From Cytophaga sp. FL35 (GTDB lineage Bacteria; Bacteroidota; Bacteroidia; Flavobacteriales; Flavobacteriaceae), in NCBI RefSeq assembly GCF_014349235.1, contig NZ_JACSOH010000001.1, forward strand, positions 1 through 64,000: 64,000 bases of DNA, read 5' to 3'. The position numbers and the translations under genes were made by a program. Shown one piece after another: positions 52,079 to 61,268 of the stretch. The number at the start of each line of letters is the position of its first letter. Position 1 is the first letter of the stretch. Under the pieces are notes generated by a model. That model searched no databases. It was not told where the DNA came from and was given only the letters and a program-made list of their open reading frames with translations.

Positions 52079-53416
52079 CTAAAATTTATTATCATCCATT
52101 AACTCACGCATCTTTCTCTCCTCCCAACGTTTTCCCCACAAGGGATTGACCCCATAAGCTGCCAATCCGTGAAAAGTTAGGCCTAGCCCCCATCCACAGA
52201 TAGGAAATAGCACCCAAGGAAAAGAAGTTGTCTTCATGTTTAGAAAGGCCAAAAAGGGAATCACAATGAGATAGGCCAATAAATTACCATAGAACGATTT
52301 AATGTTCTCCACGCGCTTCTTTGCCTTCTCATAACGTTTTTCGTCTATATACTCTTGTTGGTTTTCCATAACGGACACTTGCCTTGATAACATAGGTAGA
52401 TATACTTTAAATTGATTCTTGTTTTTATCGATTCTCACCGTACGGTCCGTTAAAACGGCATATCGCTGCCTGATGTTCTGCAACCCCACGCCCGTACTCT
52501 TTTTAACCACCCGCTTTTCCTGAAGGTTATTGGAAACCACCAACATACCCTCTTTTTCAAAAACCTTTATATGCAAGGGTTGCCCAGAAGTTACAATATT
52601 GTGCTTCACTGCGTTCTCTAGCAATAGCTGCAAGGATAGCGGAATAATCTTTGCCTCGGGGTTTGAGCAGTGTTCCGGAATATCAAAAACAATACTATCC
52701 TCAAACCTCATCTTTAATAACTGTACATAGGTTTTTGCAAAAGCGAGCTCTTCATCAACAGAAATCAGGTCTTTATTCTTTTGTTCAAGTACATACCTGT
52801 AAACTTTTGATAAAGAGGTAGTAAATTTTTGTGCCTGAATGGGGTCTTCTTCAATTAAACTGGTCAATACATTTAAGCTATTGAACAAAAAATGTGGATC
52901 CAACTGATTTTTTAAAGCATCAAATTGGGCCGATGCCGTACCCGCTATTATTTTTTGCTCCTTAACCTTGGTTTCCTGCCGGTACTTATAATAATAAAAT
53001 CCGTAGAAAAGTATCAGGACAATTCCTGAAACAAAAAGAGAATAGTAGTAATCTCCCGGTCTCTCATCAACCAAAAACTTCCAAAAGTCTTGCTGATGCA
53101 AAACAACCACAACAATCGCCCTTGAAATAAAAATACCCACTACGGATATTCCAAAATTGGCCACTAATCCTAGGAATAATCTTCTAATAGACTTAAAATT
53201 GCTGCCCATTTTCTTCTCTAGAAATCGCCACATGTACACATTGGCCAAGTACAGTATGATGGAGAAGATAAGATTCTCATAATATCTTCGCCAAATTACC
53301 GCCAAATCAAAACCATTGCTAAATCTACCCGTAAAGTAAAAACTGGCGAGGACCACCAAATAAATAACGGTACCAATAAGAATGGCAAAGGCGATATCTT
53401 TACTAAATTTCTGCAT
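52079..53416 (-). CDS. LytS-type sensor histidine kinase with C-terminal 2TM domain
   Basis: A 445-residue kinase. Four N-terminal transmembrane helices (about 10-30, 46-66, 84-105 and 125-146) precede a HisKA_5-type domain with the phospho-accepting His in NQLDPHFLFNSLNVLTS near 175. The ATPase domain has LLLENAVKHN near 265 and STGVGLQNIRQRY near 312. After residue 350 a full 2TM domain is fused: YEKAKKRVENIKSFYGNLLA, then two helices and the tail RWEERKMRELMDDNKF. It heads the operon kinase / 2TM / 2TM / 2TM / LytTR regulator. The fused 2TM domain suggests that the small 2TM proteins interact with the kinase. Confidence 0.92.
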   Translation of the reverse strand: MQKFSKDIAFAILIGTVIYLVVLASFYFTGRFSNGFDLAVIWRRYYENLIFSIILYLANVYMWRFLEKKMGSNFKSIRRLFLGLVANFGISVVGIFISRAIVVVVLHQQDFWKFLVDERPGDYYYSLFVSGIVLILFYGFYYYKYRQETKVKEQKIIAGTASAQFDALKNQLDPHFLFNSLNVLTSLIEEDPIQAQKFTTSLSKVYRYVLEQKNKDLISVDEELAFAKTYVQLLKMRFEDSIVFDIPEHCSNPEAKIIPLSLQLLLENAVKHNIVTSGQPLHIKVFEKEGMLVVSNNLQEKRVVKKSTGVGLQNIRQRYAVLTDRTVRIDKNKNQFKVYLPMLSRQVSVMENQQEYIDEKRYEKAKKRVENIKSFYGNLLAYLIVIPFLAFLNMKTTSFPWVLFPICGWGLGLTFHGLAAYGVNPLWGKRWEERKMRELMDDNKF

Positions 53417-53667
53417 AATACAAACCTCCTTTTAAGTGAGGATTTTTACATCTAGGTTAAATATAAGGAAAAGACAGGTGGATGCTTTTTGAACTTTATT
53501 ACAGTCCTACAGATTCCAAACTACAATCCCCAACAAAAATCCATACATCCTATCACAAATTATAAAATAGCTTTCCCAACTGTTATATACGTCTACCCAA
53601 TTGCATTTTGCACGCCCTCTCCACCATAACACACATTTTGACTATCTTGGAAAACAAAAACAGTCTT

Positions 53668-54663
53668 ATGAAAAAAATGCTTCCTTTCTTTCTTGTTTTA
53701 ATAGTAGCTGTATTTAGCTCAATAGAGCTTACAGCACAAGGCGTTTACAAAGACCAGTTTGCCCATACGTTTTCCATTGTAGCCAAGGATACAACTACGG
53801 GCGAAATGGCTGTTGGGGTCCAAAGTCATTGGTTTTCAGTAGGAACTATTGTTGCTTGGGGCAAGTCTGGTGTGGGAGTGGTTGCCACACAGTCTTTTGT
53901 CAATCCTGCCTACGGGCCTCAAGGATTGGATTTAATGTCAAAAGGAATGAGTGCCAAAGAGGCGCTTACCACTCTCACCGCAAAAGACGAAGGAAAAGCG
54001 TTTAGACAATTAGGCTTTTTAGATGCCCAAGGTAATGCTGTATCTTTCACAGGCGAAAATTGTGTAGCCTCTGCAAGTCATTTCGTTGGCGAAAATTTTG
54101 CCGTTCAGGCCAATATGATGCTCAATGATGATGTAATACCTGCCATGAAAATGGCTTTTGAGGAAAATGCCACGCTCCCACTAGCAGAAAGAGTTGTACT
54201 TACCATGTTGGCTGCTCAAAAAAGTGGCGGTGATATCAGGGGGAAACAATCCGCAGCCTTAATTGTTGTGGGAGCCGAGCCCACAAAGAATGCCTGGGAG
54301 GACAAAAAAGTAGATTTACGGGTAGATGACAGCCCTGAGCCCCTAAAAGAGCTAGACAGGCTTCTAAAAGTACATAGGGCTTATGAGCATATGAACAAAG
54401 GAGATGTGGCCGTAGAGGCAAATGATATGGAAACTGCATTGGCGGAATATGGTGCCGCACAAAAGATGTTCCCTGAAAATCTCGAAATGAAATATTGGAC
54501 TGCCATTGCCCTTGCAAATAGCGGACAACTAAAACAATCGCTACCTATCTTCAAATCTGTTTTTGAAATGGATGGAAATTGGAAACTCTTGACAAAACGC
54601 CTTCCAAAATCAGGTCTTTTGACCGTCTCAGAAGGCGATTTGGATAAAATTTTAAAGCTTTAG
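53668..54663 (+). CDS. DUF1028 domain secreted protein
   Basis: About 331 residues from MKKMLPFFLVLIVAVFSS, chosen for the signal peptide that ends SIELTAQ. Residues about 28-235 are DUF1028: TFSIVAKDTTTGEMAVGVQS, GVGVVATQSFVNPAYGPQGL, LTAKDEGKAFRQLGFLDAQG. FSIVA with the conserved Asp and Ser suggests an Ntn-hydrolase-like fold, with unproven activity. The last 90 residues are TPR-like helices (LLKVHRAYEHMNKGDVAVEA, KYWTAIALANSGQLKQS). It ends 4 bp from the convergent oxidoreductase gene. Confidence 0.88.
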   Translation: MKKMLPFFLVLIVAVFSSIELTAQGVYKDQFAHTFSIVAKDTTTGEMAVGVQSHWFSVGTIVAWGKSGVGVVATQSFVNPAYGPQGLDLMSKGMSAKEALTTLTAKDEGKAFRQLGFLDAQGNAVSFTGENCVASASHFVGENFAVQANMMLNDDVIPAMKMAFEENATLPLAERVVLTMLAAQKSGGDIRGKQSAALIVVGAEPTKNAWEDKKVDLRVDDSPEPLKELDRLLKVHRAYEHMNKGDVAVEANDMETALAEYGAAQKMFPENLEMKYWTAIALANSGQLKQSLPIFKSVFEMDGNWKLLTKRLPKSGLLTVSEGDLDKILKL

Positions 54664-54667
54664 CAGC

Positions 54668-55795
54668 TTAAGACAATGTAAATTCCGGCAGTTTAATGAT
54701 TTCCCCACCTTTTAACGCAGATTCATGGGCCAAAATACCCACACAAGTGATATTGGCAGATTGTTTGGCATTGGGATAAGGTGATGTGCCTCTTACAAGA
54801 GCATCCACAAAAACGTGTACCAAATGCGGGTGAGATCCACCATGACCCGCCCCCTGGGTAAAGGACAAATGCTGGTTGTCATCTGTATCATACACTCCTT
54901 GTGTGGTAAAACGCTGTATCTCATCGGGCAATAATTTGGCAAAATCAGGACTTTCCACTTCTTCGGGAATTTCGGGTTCCGGTTTCTTTGCCGTATGTAC
55001 CACCAATGGCTTACCTTCGATCAATGGCCATTCCACAGACTTTTTTGAACCATAAACTTCAAAACTCTCCCTATACTGTCTCGCAACATCAAAAAGGGAA
55101 CGGTACACTTGGGCGCTTAAATCTGAATCCTTGAATTTGATATGTGTGGTTTCTACAGCAAAAGGAGAATTATAATGACCTATCAGCTCTTCACGAATAG
55201 TACCGGAGCCAAAGCAGGAAACATATTCTGCCTCACCTCTGGTTAGTGCCAATACAGGTCCTACACAGTGGGTTGCATAATGCATAGGCGGTAATCCCGG
55301 CCAGTAATTGGGCCAACCATCCATATCCTGTTGATGACTAGCCTTTAGAAACTGAACCTTTCCTAAGTCACCGTTCTCATATAATTCTTTCATATACAGA
55401 AATTCACGGGCATAGACTACGGTTTCCATCATCATGTAGGTGAGCCCCGTTTCTTCCGTTAATCGCACAATTTCTTCACACTCTTCAACAGTGGTAGCCA
55501 TGGGCACTGTACACGCCACATGTTTACCAGCTTTCAACGCCTTAATTGATTGGATACCGTGATCAGGTATTGGGGTGTTGATATGTACGGCATCAATATC
55601 CGGGTCCTTTAAAAGCTCATCATAGTCCGTATAGCGTTTTTCAATGCCAAAGGCATCGGCCAATTCGTTCAATTTAGTTTCATTACGCTGCGAAATAGCT
55701 ACTAGATTGGCATTGGGGTGTTTTAAATAAATCGGTATAAATTCCGCACCAAAACCTAATCCAACAATTGCTACATTTATTTTTTTATCACTCAT
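54668..55795 (-). CDS. Gfo/Idh/MocA family oxidoreductase lacking the EKP motif
   Basis: A 375-residue protein with a Rossmann fold (NVAIVGLGFGAEFIPIYL at residues 7-24) and the NAD-binding HINTPIPDHGIQSIKALKAG near 71. Where the family has E-K-P, with its catalytic lysine, the sequence reads HVACTVPMATTVEEC. The rest (DMDGWPNYWPGLPPMHYATH, with conserved His) is normal. It may use NAD for sugar oxidation, or be a non-canonical member acting as an isomerase or lyase partner. It ends an operon with a sugar isomerase and a ThuA dehydrogenase. Confidence 0.88.
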   Translation of the reverse strand: MSDKKINVAIVGLGFGAEFIPIYLKHPNANLVAISQRNETKLNELADAFGIEKRYTDYDELLKDPDIDAVHINTPIPDHGIQSIKALKAGKHVACTVPMATTVEECEEIVRLTEETGLTYMMMETVVYAREFLYMKELYENGDLGKVQFLKASHQQDMDGWPNYWPGLPPMHYATHCVGPVLALTRGEAEYVSCFGSGTIREELIGHYNSPFAVETTHIKFKDSDLSAQVYRSLFDVARQYRESFEVYGSKKSVEWPLIEGKPLVVHTAKKPEPEIPEEVESPDFAKLLPDEIQRFTTQGVYDTDDNQHLSFTQGAGHGGSHPHLVHVFVDALVRGTSPYPNAKQSANITCVGILAHESALKGGEIIKLPEFTLS

Positions 55796-55805
55796 TTATA
55801 TATAA

Positions 55806-56663
55806 TTATTTAAATGTTTGCTTTAAAAATTTTAATCCTTCCGATGCAAATTCATCTTGACTGTTCGCCATGGTTTTCCAGATACAGACCGCACCTGCCA
55901 ACTCCTTTATTTCAGGAGTAAAGCTTTCAATTACGATGGCACCTTTGTATCCAATATCCGTAAGTCCTAATTGAAAATCTTGCCAAGGGGTCAATCCGGT
56001 ACCGGGAATTCCCCTATGATTTTCGGAAACCTGAACGTGTATCAGTTTATCCCCAACGGTATTGATAGCTTCCCGAATGTTCTTTTCCTCAATGGTCATA
56101 TGAAAACCATCCAAAAGTACCTTTGCATTGCTTTCATTGATATCATTTGTTAGCCGAACTACATCTGCGGCGGTATTCACCATGTCCGACTCAAAACGGT
56201 TGAGTGGTTCCAAAGCAATGTTCTGTCCCTGATTTTTAGCAATCTCACAAACCCTTCTTAGGTTTTTAACCGCTAATTCCCATTCCGCCTTTCGCTTTTC
56301 TTCAGGTATCATTCTGGCCTTACCGACCATACTATACATAGGTCCGGCAAGAAAATCTACCTCCAACAGGTTGCAGAGTTCAAAACACTGCTCAACATAT
56401 GTAAAACAATTCTGATGCAGGGTCTCGTCTTCACTAGTCAGGTCTTTGGTGGGTCCAAAAACCCCACAAACTGAGGGTTCCAAACCATTTTTCTGTAATT
56501 CTTCCTTTACTACTTTCCCATCGATCAAACTAGGATTCTCTACCGGTATTTCCACCAAATCATATCCCAATTCTTTTATTTTAGGAAATAGGGCAACCGA
56601 TTCCGTAGTAAAAGGGGATTGCCATAACCAAGTACTCACCCCAAATTTGTATGCGTTTGACAC
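55806..56663 (-). CDS. Sugar phosphate isomerase/epimerase, TIM barrel
   Basis: About 285 residues from a GTG start (MSNAYKFGVSTWLWQSPF); a TTG 36 bases earlier overlaps the preceding gene and is less likely. It is an AP-endonuclease-2/xylose-isomerase-like TIM barrel: ELGYDLVEIPVENPSL near 38, GQNIALEPLNRFESDMVNTA near 158 with the metal-binding Glu and Arg, KVLLDGFHMTIEEKNIREAI near 195, IHVQVSENHRGIPGTGLTPW near 218, and IVIESF near 250. It probably isomerises or cleaves a keto-sugar. It sits between a ThuA dehydrogenase and a Gfo/Idh protein, as in glycoside 3-keto pathways. Confidence 0.9.
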   Translation of the reverse strand: MSNAYKFGVSTWLWQSPFTTESVALFPKIKELGYDLVEIPVENPSLIDGKVVKEELQKNGLEPSVCGVFGPTKDLTSEDETLHQNCFTYVEQCFELCNLLEVDFLAGPMYSMVGKARMIPEEKRKAEWELAVKNLRRVCEIAKNQGQNIALEPLNRFESDMVNTAADVVRLTNDINESNAKVLLDGFHMTIEEKNIREAINTVGDKLIHVQVSENHRGIPGTGLTPWQDFQLGLTDIGYKGAIVIESFTPEIKELAGAVCIWKTMANSQDEFASEGLKFLKQTFK

Positions 56664-56688
56664 GTTTATATTTTTTAATTCGTATTTA

Positions 56689-59600
56689 TCAATTGGCAAC
56701 TACCTTCATCACTCCTTGCATGATTCTCCAATGCCCGGGGAAGGTACAGATATAAGGATACTCCCCAGGTTCTGACGGCGCTGTGAATTTTAAGGAAACC
56801 TTCTCTTCAGGATTTATCAAGGCAGTGGCAAATAGCACTTCAGACATTTCAGGTACATAGTTTTTTGAAGCCCCGTCAGGGTCTGCCGCCATTTTATCAG
56901 CCGCAGCTCCTACCTTGTCCTTAGTTCCCGGTTTTACGATAACCAAGTTATGCTGCATAAAATCAACATTGTCCAGCACCAGCTCTACTTTTTCACCGGC
57001 ACCAACTACAAATTCGGTCAAATCAAACTTCATTTCATTTTTGACCACTTTCATGTTGATGACTACTCTGTCCGAATCATCTTCCTCTTCTCCCGAGCCA
57101 TTAGCCGTACCCTCGGAAGCATAATTTTTCACAAACACTTCCGCAATTGTACTGCCTCCAAAAGAATTTTTCGCACTTTCCGAAAAATCGGTTTCTACCT
57201 CATACTTCCAAGTGCCCGCAAGCGGCAAATTCTTTTTATCGGAACGCAGATATAACTGATCTGGTTTCCCATAAACACCACCGCCGCCACCTGTATCCTC
57301 TACACGTATGGCCAAAACATTTTTTCCTTTTTTGAACAGGGAATTATCTATCTGGTAATACCTGTTTCTATCATATTCTCCTTCGGTAACCCCTATTTGC
57401 GTTCCGTTTAAATAGACAATATCAGAATCGTCAATAGGCCCCAAGGAAATATAGGTTCTTCCTACGGGATCAAATTCAAATGACTTTCTAAACCAAATGA
57501 TTCCGTCTATGTTCAAACCGGCATCTTCAATGAATTGTGGCAATTCCATAGTTTTCCAATTGCTATCATCATAGTCATGCGCCTCACGCTTGGCCACTTC
57601 CACTTTTTCCACGCTAAAATTGGGATTATCCGCAAAGTAGGCCGAGTTAAATCCTTCCACATGTTTGGCCGCAGCCGCATAAACTGCCTTGGACAACCAA
57701 CTGTCTTCCAAAATAGTGTCGTCCTCACTTAAATCGAACAATAGTTTTCCAATCGCATCGGAAGGTCCTCTTTCCGCCAAATAAAGGATGGCCGCCATGC
57801 GCACAGAGGCATCCTTGTCATACAGAACTTTTGATTCTTCTACAACCTTATCTGAAGCTTCTGTTCTTGGCAACATTTGTAACGCCGCCTTACGAACCGC
57901 TGCCGATGGATGACGAAGCGCTCCTTGCACTACTTCCCTGGCTTCTTTATTGGCATCAAGGGACACAAGACCATCAATAGTCCAAAGTGCATGAAAAGCT
58001 CCAAAATTCATTCCCGTTTCATCTTGTGATCGGTTTTGAGCTAATTCAAAAAGCTCCGGAAGTATTTCGGTATTACCGGTTTCTACCAATAAACGCTGGG
58101 CCGTCATTCTCCAGAACATATTCGTATTTTGCAACTGCTCCAATAGTTCATCTGAATCTGAAGCATCTAAAACCAAACTTTCCATTTGCTCCTCACCCTT
58201 GGGAACAATTCTCCAGATACGACCTCTAGATTTGTCACGTAAGGGGTTAACATAAGCATTTCCATCACCATTCTCAGCTTTGTAACCGCCTCTTTCCTCA
58301 CTTGGGGTTGGGTTGTGTTGAATAATGAAATTATACCAATCTGCTACCCAAACATTACCATCCGGACCTACTTTTGCCTCTACCGGTGACACCCACTCAT
58401 CTGAACTTGCGAACAGGTTACCACCGTCCGCTTCCTCATATCCAGCACCTACTTTTTTAATTTTGTTGATGTGGACCAAATTTCCGGTGGGTTCACATAC
58501 AAAGGCCATTTTATTCCAATACTTGCTAGGATAGTTTCTTGCCGTATAAAAATGGTGCCCTGCAGCAGCCGTAAATCCTCCAAAGACATCTACCTGCCGT
58601 ATATTATCGGTTATAGGCTGCATGGCATAGTGACCATCTATTTTTAGACTTCCGGTTGCGGGAATTCCTTTTATGTCATCCATAAGAGCGTTGGGTATAC
58701 CAACATAAACACTATGGGTATTGTTGGCGGTGGACGCAAAGATTGAATTGTCTTCCGTAAGTCCCAAGCCCCAAGTATTGTTGCTGGTATTGGTTAATAC
58801 CTCAAAAGTTTCCTTTTTAGGGTGGAATCTGTATACATTTTGATTGAACTTAAAATCATCACCAAAAATTTGACCTTCAAACCCGGAATACCCAACTACC
58901 CCATACAATTGATTATCTATTCCGTATTGTAAATTGGATGGTCCGGCATGGGTATCAAACGTGCCCCAGCCGTCTATCATTACTTCACGAACATCTGCTT
59001 TGTCATCCCCATCGGTGTCTTTTAAGAACAAGAAATGAGGTGCCTGAGAGACTACTATTCCGCCATCATAAAATGAAAAACTAGTAGGAATATTGAGGTT
59101 TTCGGCAAAAATGGTAAACTTATCGGCCTTTCCATCGCCATCGGTATCCTCGCAAATTTTAATCCTATCATCGCCCACTCCGTTGTCATTTCTTACCGTA
59201 TTGGGATAATCCACGGTTTCAATGACCCAGAGTCTGCCTTTTTCATCCCAATTAATGGCTATGGGATTGATAATATCCGGTTCTGAAGCAAAAAGCTCCA
59301 ATTTAAATCCTGCCGGGACTTGGATAAGTTTTTCAGATTCTTCTGGAGATAAAGGCAACTGATATTTAGGAGCTGGGTCTCTTTTTTCATAATTGGGAAT
59401 ATTGGCCCTTTCTTCATATTGAAGCACAGGTATGGTCGATGCAAAAGCTTCCCAATTTTTTTTGGCGGTGTCGTCCACTGCCCATAGAATGCCCTCTTTT
59501 ACCAACTTTTGAAAACCAGGATGGGTCCATGTGCGCTCATCATGCCCGTATGCGGTATAAAACACTTTTCCCTCTCCATATTTTTTCACCCAAGTCCATG

Positions 59601-60186
59601 GTTCGTGATGGTCTCCCTCTACTCTCTCCATTAGAACCTCAATATCATCTGCAATCTTATCATGTACATAAGTTTCATCCCAAGTAGAAAATGGCTCTAC
59701 ATTTTGCATTACGGGATGCTCTTTTTTGATAATATCCGTTGTAAATGTCCCTGTACCATGCTCTTTGAACTGGGCTCCTACCATATTAATATAGTCAGGG
59801 GAGTTCTTAAAACAGAAACTCGCACAGTGTAAGGGAACAAAAGCGTGCCCCTCTTTTACGTATGAAAGCAAGGCCTCTTCTTGGCTAGGGGTAATTTCTT
59901 CATGATTGGCGTAAATGATGAGACCATCGTATAAGGATAGGTTCTCGGCATTTAAATCATTTACATCCTCTGTATAGGTAATATTTATTCCGTCTTTTGT
60001 TAATGCAGATGCCAAAATGGGGAAGTATGCCTTTGAATTATGATGTTCTATTTCATGTCCCAAAAAGAGCATTTCTATTCTTCTGGGTTGGTCATCCTTC
60101 CAAGACTGCTTTTTTTCTTTGGAACCACAACTTACCAAAATGAGTAAAAAAACAAGGGTTCCAAGCGTTGAGAAATTGAGTTTCAT
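56689..60186 (-). CDS. ThuA / PVC-type dehydrogenase / HEAT / cupredoxin lipoprotein
   Basis: About 1165 residues from MKLNFSTLGTL; lipobox LVSC. Domains in order: ThuA-like (about 25-240, GHEIEHHNSKAYFPILASAL, EGHAFVPLHCASFCF); membrane-bound dehydrogenase-type propeller (about 285-660, GYSGFEGQIFGDDF, VGPDGNVWVADWYNFIIQHN); HEAT-like repeats (about 690-850, QNTNMFWRMTAQRLLVETG); a jelly-roll domain (about 870-1020, WFRKSFEFDPVG, VLAIRVEDTGGGGGVYG); and a C-terminal type I copper domain (about 1045-1165) with ligands His in MQHNLV, Cys and His in YICTFPGH and Met in RIMQGVM. It is the first gene of the operon. Sugar oxidation with electrons passed to its own copper site is inferred. Confidence 0.87.
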   Translation of the reverse strand: MKLNFSTLGTLVFLLILVSCGSKEKKQSWKDDQPRRIEMLFLGHEIEHHNSKAYFPILASALTKDGINITYTEDVNDLNAENLSLYDGLIIYANHEEITPSQEEALLSYVKEGHAFVPLHCASFCFKNSPDYINMVGAQFKEHGTGTFTTDIIKKEHPVMQNVEPFSTWDETYVHDKIADDIEVLMERVEGDHHEPWTWVKKYGEGKVFYTAYGHDERTWTHPGFQKLVKEGILWAVDDTAKKNWEAFASTIPVLQYEERANIPNYEKRDPAPKYQLPLSPEESEKLIQVPAGFKLELFASEPDIINPIAINWDEKGRLWVIETVDYPNTVRNDNGVGDDRIKICEDTDGDGKADKFTIFAENLNIPTSFSFYDGGIVVSQAPHFLFLKDTDGDDKADVREVMIDGWGTFDTHAGPSNLQYGIDNQLYGVVGYSGFEGQIFGDDFKFNQNVYRFHPKKETFEVLTNTSNNTWGLGLTEDNSIFASTANNTHSVYVGIPNALMDDIKGIPATGSLKIDGHYAMQPITDNIRQVDVFGGFTAAAGHHFYTARNYPSKYWNKMAFVCEPTGNLVHINKIKKVGAGYEEADGGNLFASSDEWVSPVEAKVGPDGNVWVADWYNFIIQHNPTPSEERGGYKAENGDGNAYVNPLRDKSRGRIWRIVPKGEEQMESLVLDASDSDELLEQLQNTNMFWRMTAQRLLVETGNTEILPELFELAQNRSQDETGMNFGAFHALWTIDGLVSLDANKEAREVVQGALRHPSAAVRKAALQMLPRTEASDKVVEESKVLYDKDASVRMAAILYLAERGPSDAIGKLLFDLSEDDTILEDSWLSKAVYAAAAKHVEGFNSAYFADNPNFSVEKVEVAKREAHDYDDSNWKTMELPQFIEDAGLNIDGIIWFRKSFEFDPVGRTYISLGPIDDSDIVYLNGTQIGVTEGEYDRNRYYQIDNSLFKKGKNVLAIRVEDTGGGGGVYGKPDQLYLRSDKKNLPLAGTWKYEVETDFSESAKNSFGGSTIAEVFVKNYASEGTANGSGEEEDDSDRVVINMKVVKNEMKFDLTEFVVGAGEKVELVLDNVDFMQHNLVIVKPGTKDKVGAAADKMAADPDGASKNYVPEMSEVLFATALINPEEKVSLKFTAPSEPGEYPYICTFPGHWRIMQGVMKVVAN

Positions 60187-60203
60187 AGGGTGGTAATTTT
60201 CAG

Positions 60204-60304
60204 TTATCAATAATAGTGATAATACACACTTGAAATTTACCCTCTAATATCACATACTGACTGTTTTATATCATAAAAATAGAATTAATGGAATTTTAAT
60301 GATA
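60204..60304. promoter_or_regulatory. Cluster of TATCA/TGATA half-sites between AraC gene and operon
   Basis: TATCA at 60205, 60248 and 60269 and TGATA at 60217 and 60300. The steps 31, 21 and 31 bp between 60217, 60248, 60269 and 60300 are near whole helical turns. The first pair forms TTATCA-7 nt-TGATAA. They are candidates for the divergent AraC protein. Confidence 0.35.
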
Positions 60305-60345
60305 ATTTAGTTGTTGAACCACAAGAATGCACCTTACACCATATT

Positions 60346-61212
60346 TTGAAAGCAGCTTTAGAAAAATCGCCCATTCCCGTTTCCCGCGCATATGTTGCCA
60401 AACTATTAAACGAGCCCGTTTTTGACCCCCATTGGCACTTTCACAGCGAATACCAAATATTTATGGTCTTAAAAGGGAACGGCACCCGATTTATAGGCGA
60501 CAGTGTGAAACCTTTTAAAACAGGTGATATCACCTTTACCGGCTCTAACCTGCCGCACCTTTGGCGTAGCGACCAAGAACAGGAACAGGATCAAAACATT
60601 GCATGGAGCAAAGGGGTGGTCATCTATTTTAAGGAGGACTTTTTAGGTGATAATTTTCTTAGAACGCAAGAAGCTATAAGACTTAAAAACCTATTTGACA
60701 AAAGCTTGCGCGGAATGGAGTTTACAGGACAAACCGCAATGAAGCTTCAAAAAATGATTCTAGAACTGGTAACACTTGAAGGATTGGACGGTATATTACA
60801 CCTGCTAAATATATTAAAAACCATCAGCCAAACCGAAGATTACAATTTATTGGCTAGCCCTGGTTATACCAACACACTTAGAGAGGCAGACACAGAACGT
60901 ATGTATATGGTGTACGCCTACGTGATGAAAAATTTTAAAAATAAAATCGCCCTTTCAAAAGTAGCGGAAATGACCAATATGACACCCACATCGTTCAGCA
61001 GATATTTTAAAGTGCATGCCAACAAATCATTTACCCAATTTGTAAGTGAAATTAGAATAGGACACGCTTGTAAACTTTTGATCGAGAAAAAGAAAAATAT
61101 TTCCTCTGCCTGTTATGAGAGTGGATTTCAAACCCTGAGCAATTTTAACAAGCAATTCAAGACCATCACCAAGAGGACTCCAAGGCAATACAAAAGTGAA
61201 TACGGATTGTAA
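60346..61212 (+). CDS. AraC family transcriptional regulator
   Basis: A 288-residue regulator starting at TTG (MKAALEKSPIPVSRAY); no in-frame ATG fits. The N-terminal cupin domain (about 25-130) has HWHFHSEYQIFMVLKGNG and SNLPHLWRSD with a conserved histidine set, likely binding a sugar or metal-bound ligand. The C-terminal helix-turn-helix pair is at about 190-285 (KNKIALSKVAEMTNMTPTSF, SSACYESGFQTLSNFNKQFK, TKRTPRQYK). It is divergent from the ThuA-dehydrogenase operon with 159 bp between, so it is the probable activator of that operon in response to the sugar. Confidence 0.92.
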   Translation: MKAALEKSPIPVSRAYVAKLLNEPVFDPHWHFHSEYQIFMVLKGNGTRFIGDSVKPFKTGDITFTGSNLPHLWRSDQEQEQDQNIAWSKGVVIYFKEDFLGDNFLRTQEAIRLKNLFDKSLRGMEFTGQTAMKLQKMILELVTLEGLDGILHLLNILKTISQTEDYNLLASPGYTNTLREADTERMYMVYAYVMKNFKNKIALSKVAEMTNMTPTSFSRYFKVHANKSFTQFVSEIRIGHACKLLIEKKKNISSACYESGFQTLSNFNKQFKTITKRTPRQYKSEYGL

Positions 61213-61256
61213 GAAAGCAGCACGCAATAAAATCATGTTTAGTTAATGAAATCAGC

Positions 61257-61264
61257 TAATTTTG
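61257..61264 (+). promoter_or_regulatory. -7 box nearly touching the oxidoreductase ATG
   Basis: TAATTTTG matches TAnnTTTG and ends 4 bp before the ATG at 61269, so transcription would begin at or next to the start codon, giving a leaderless or nearly leaderless mRNA. Confidence 0.45.
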
Positions 61265-61268
61265 CGGC

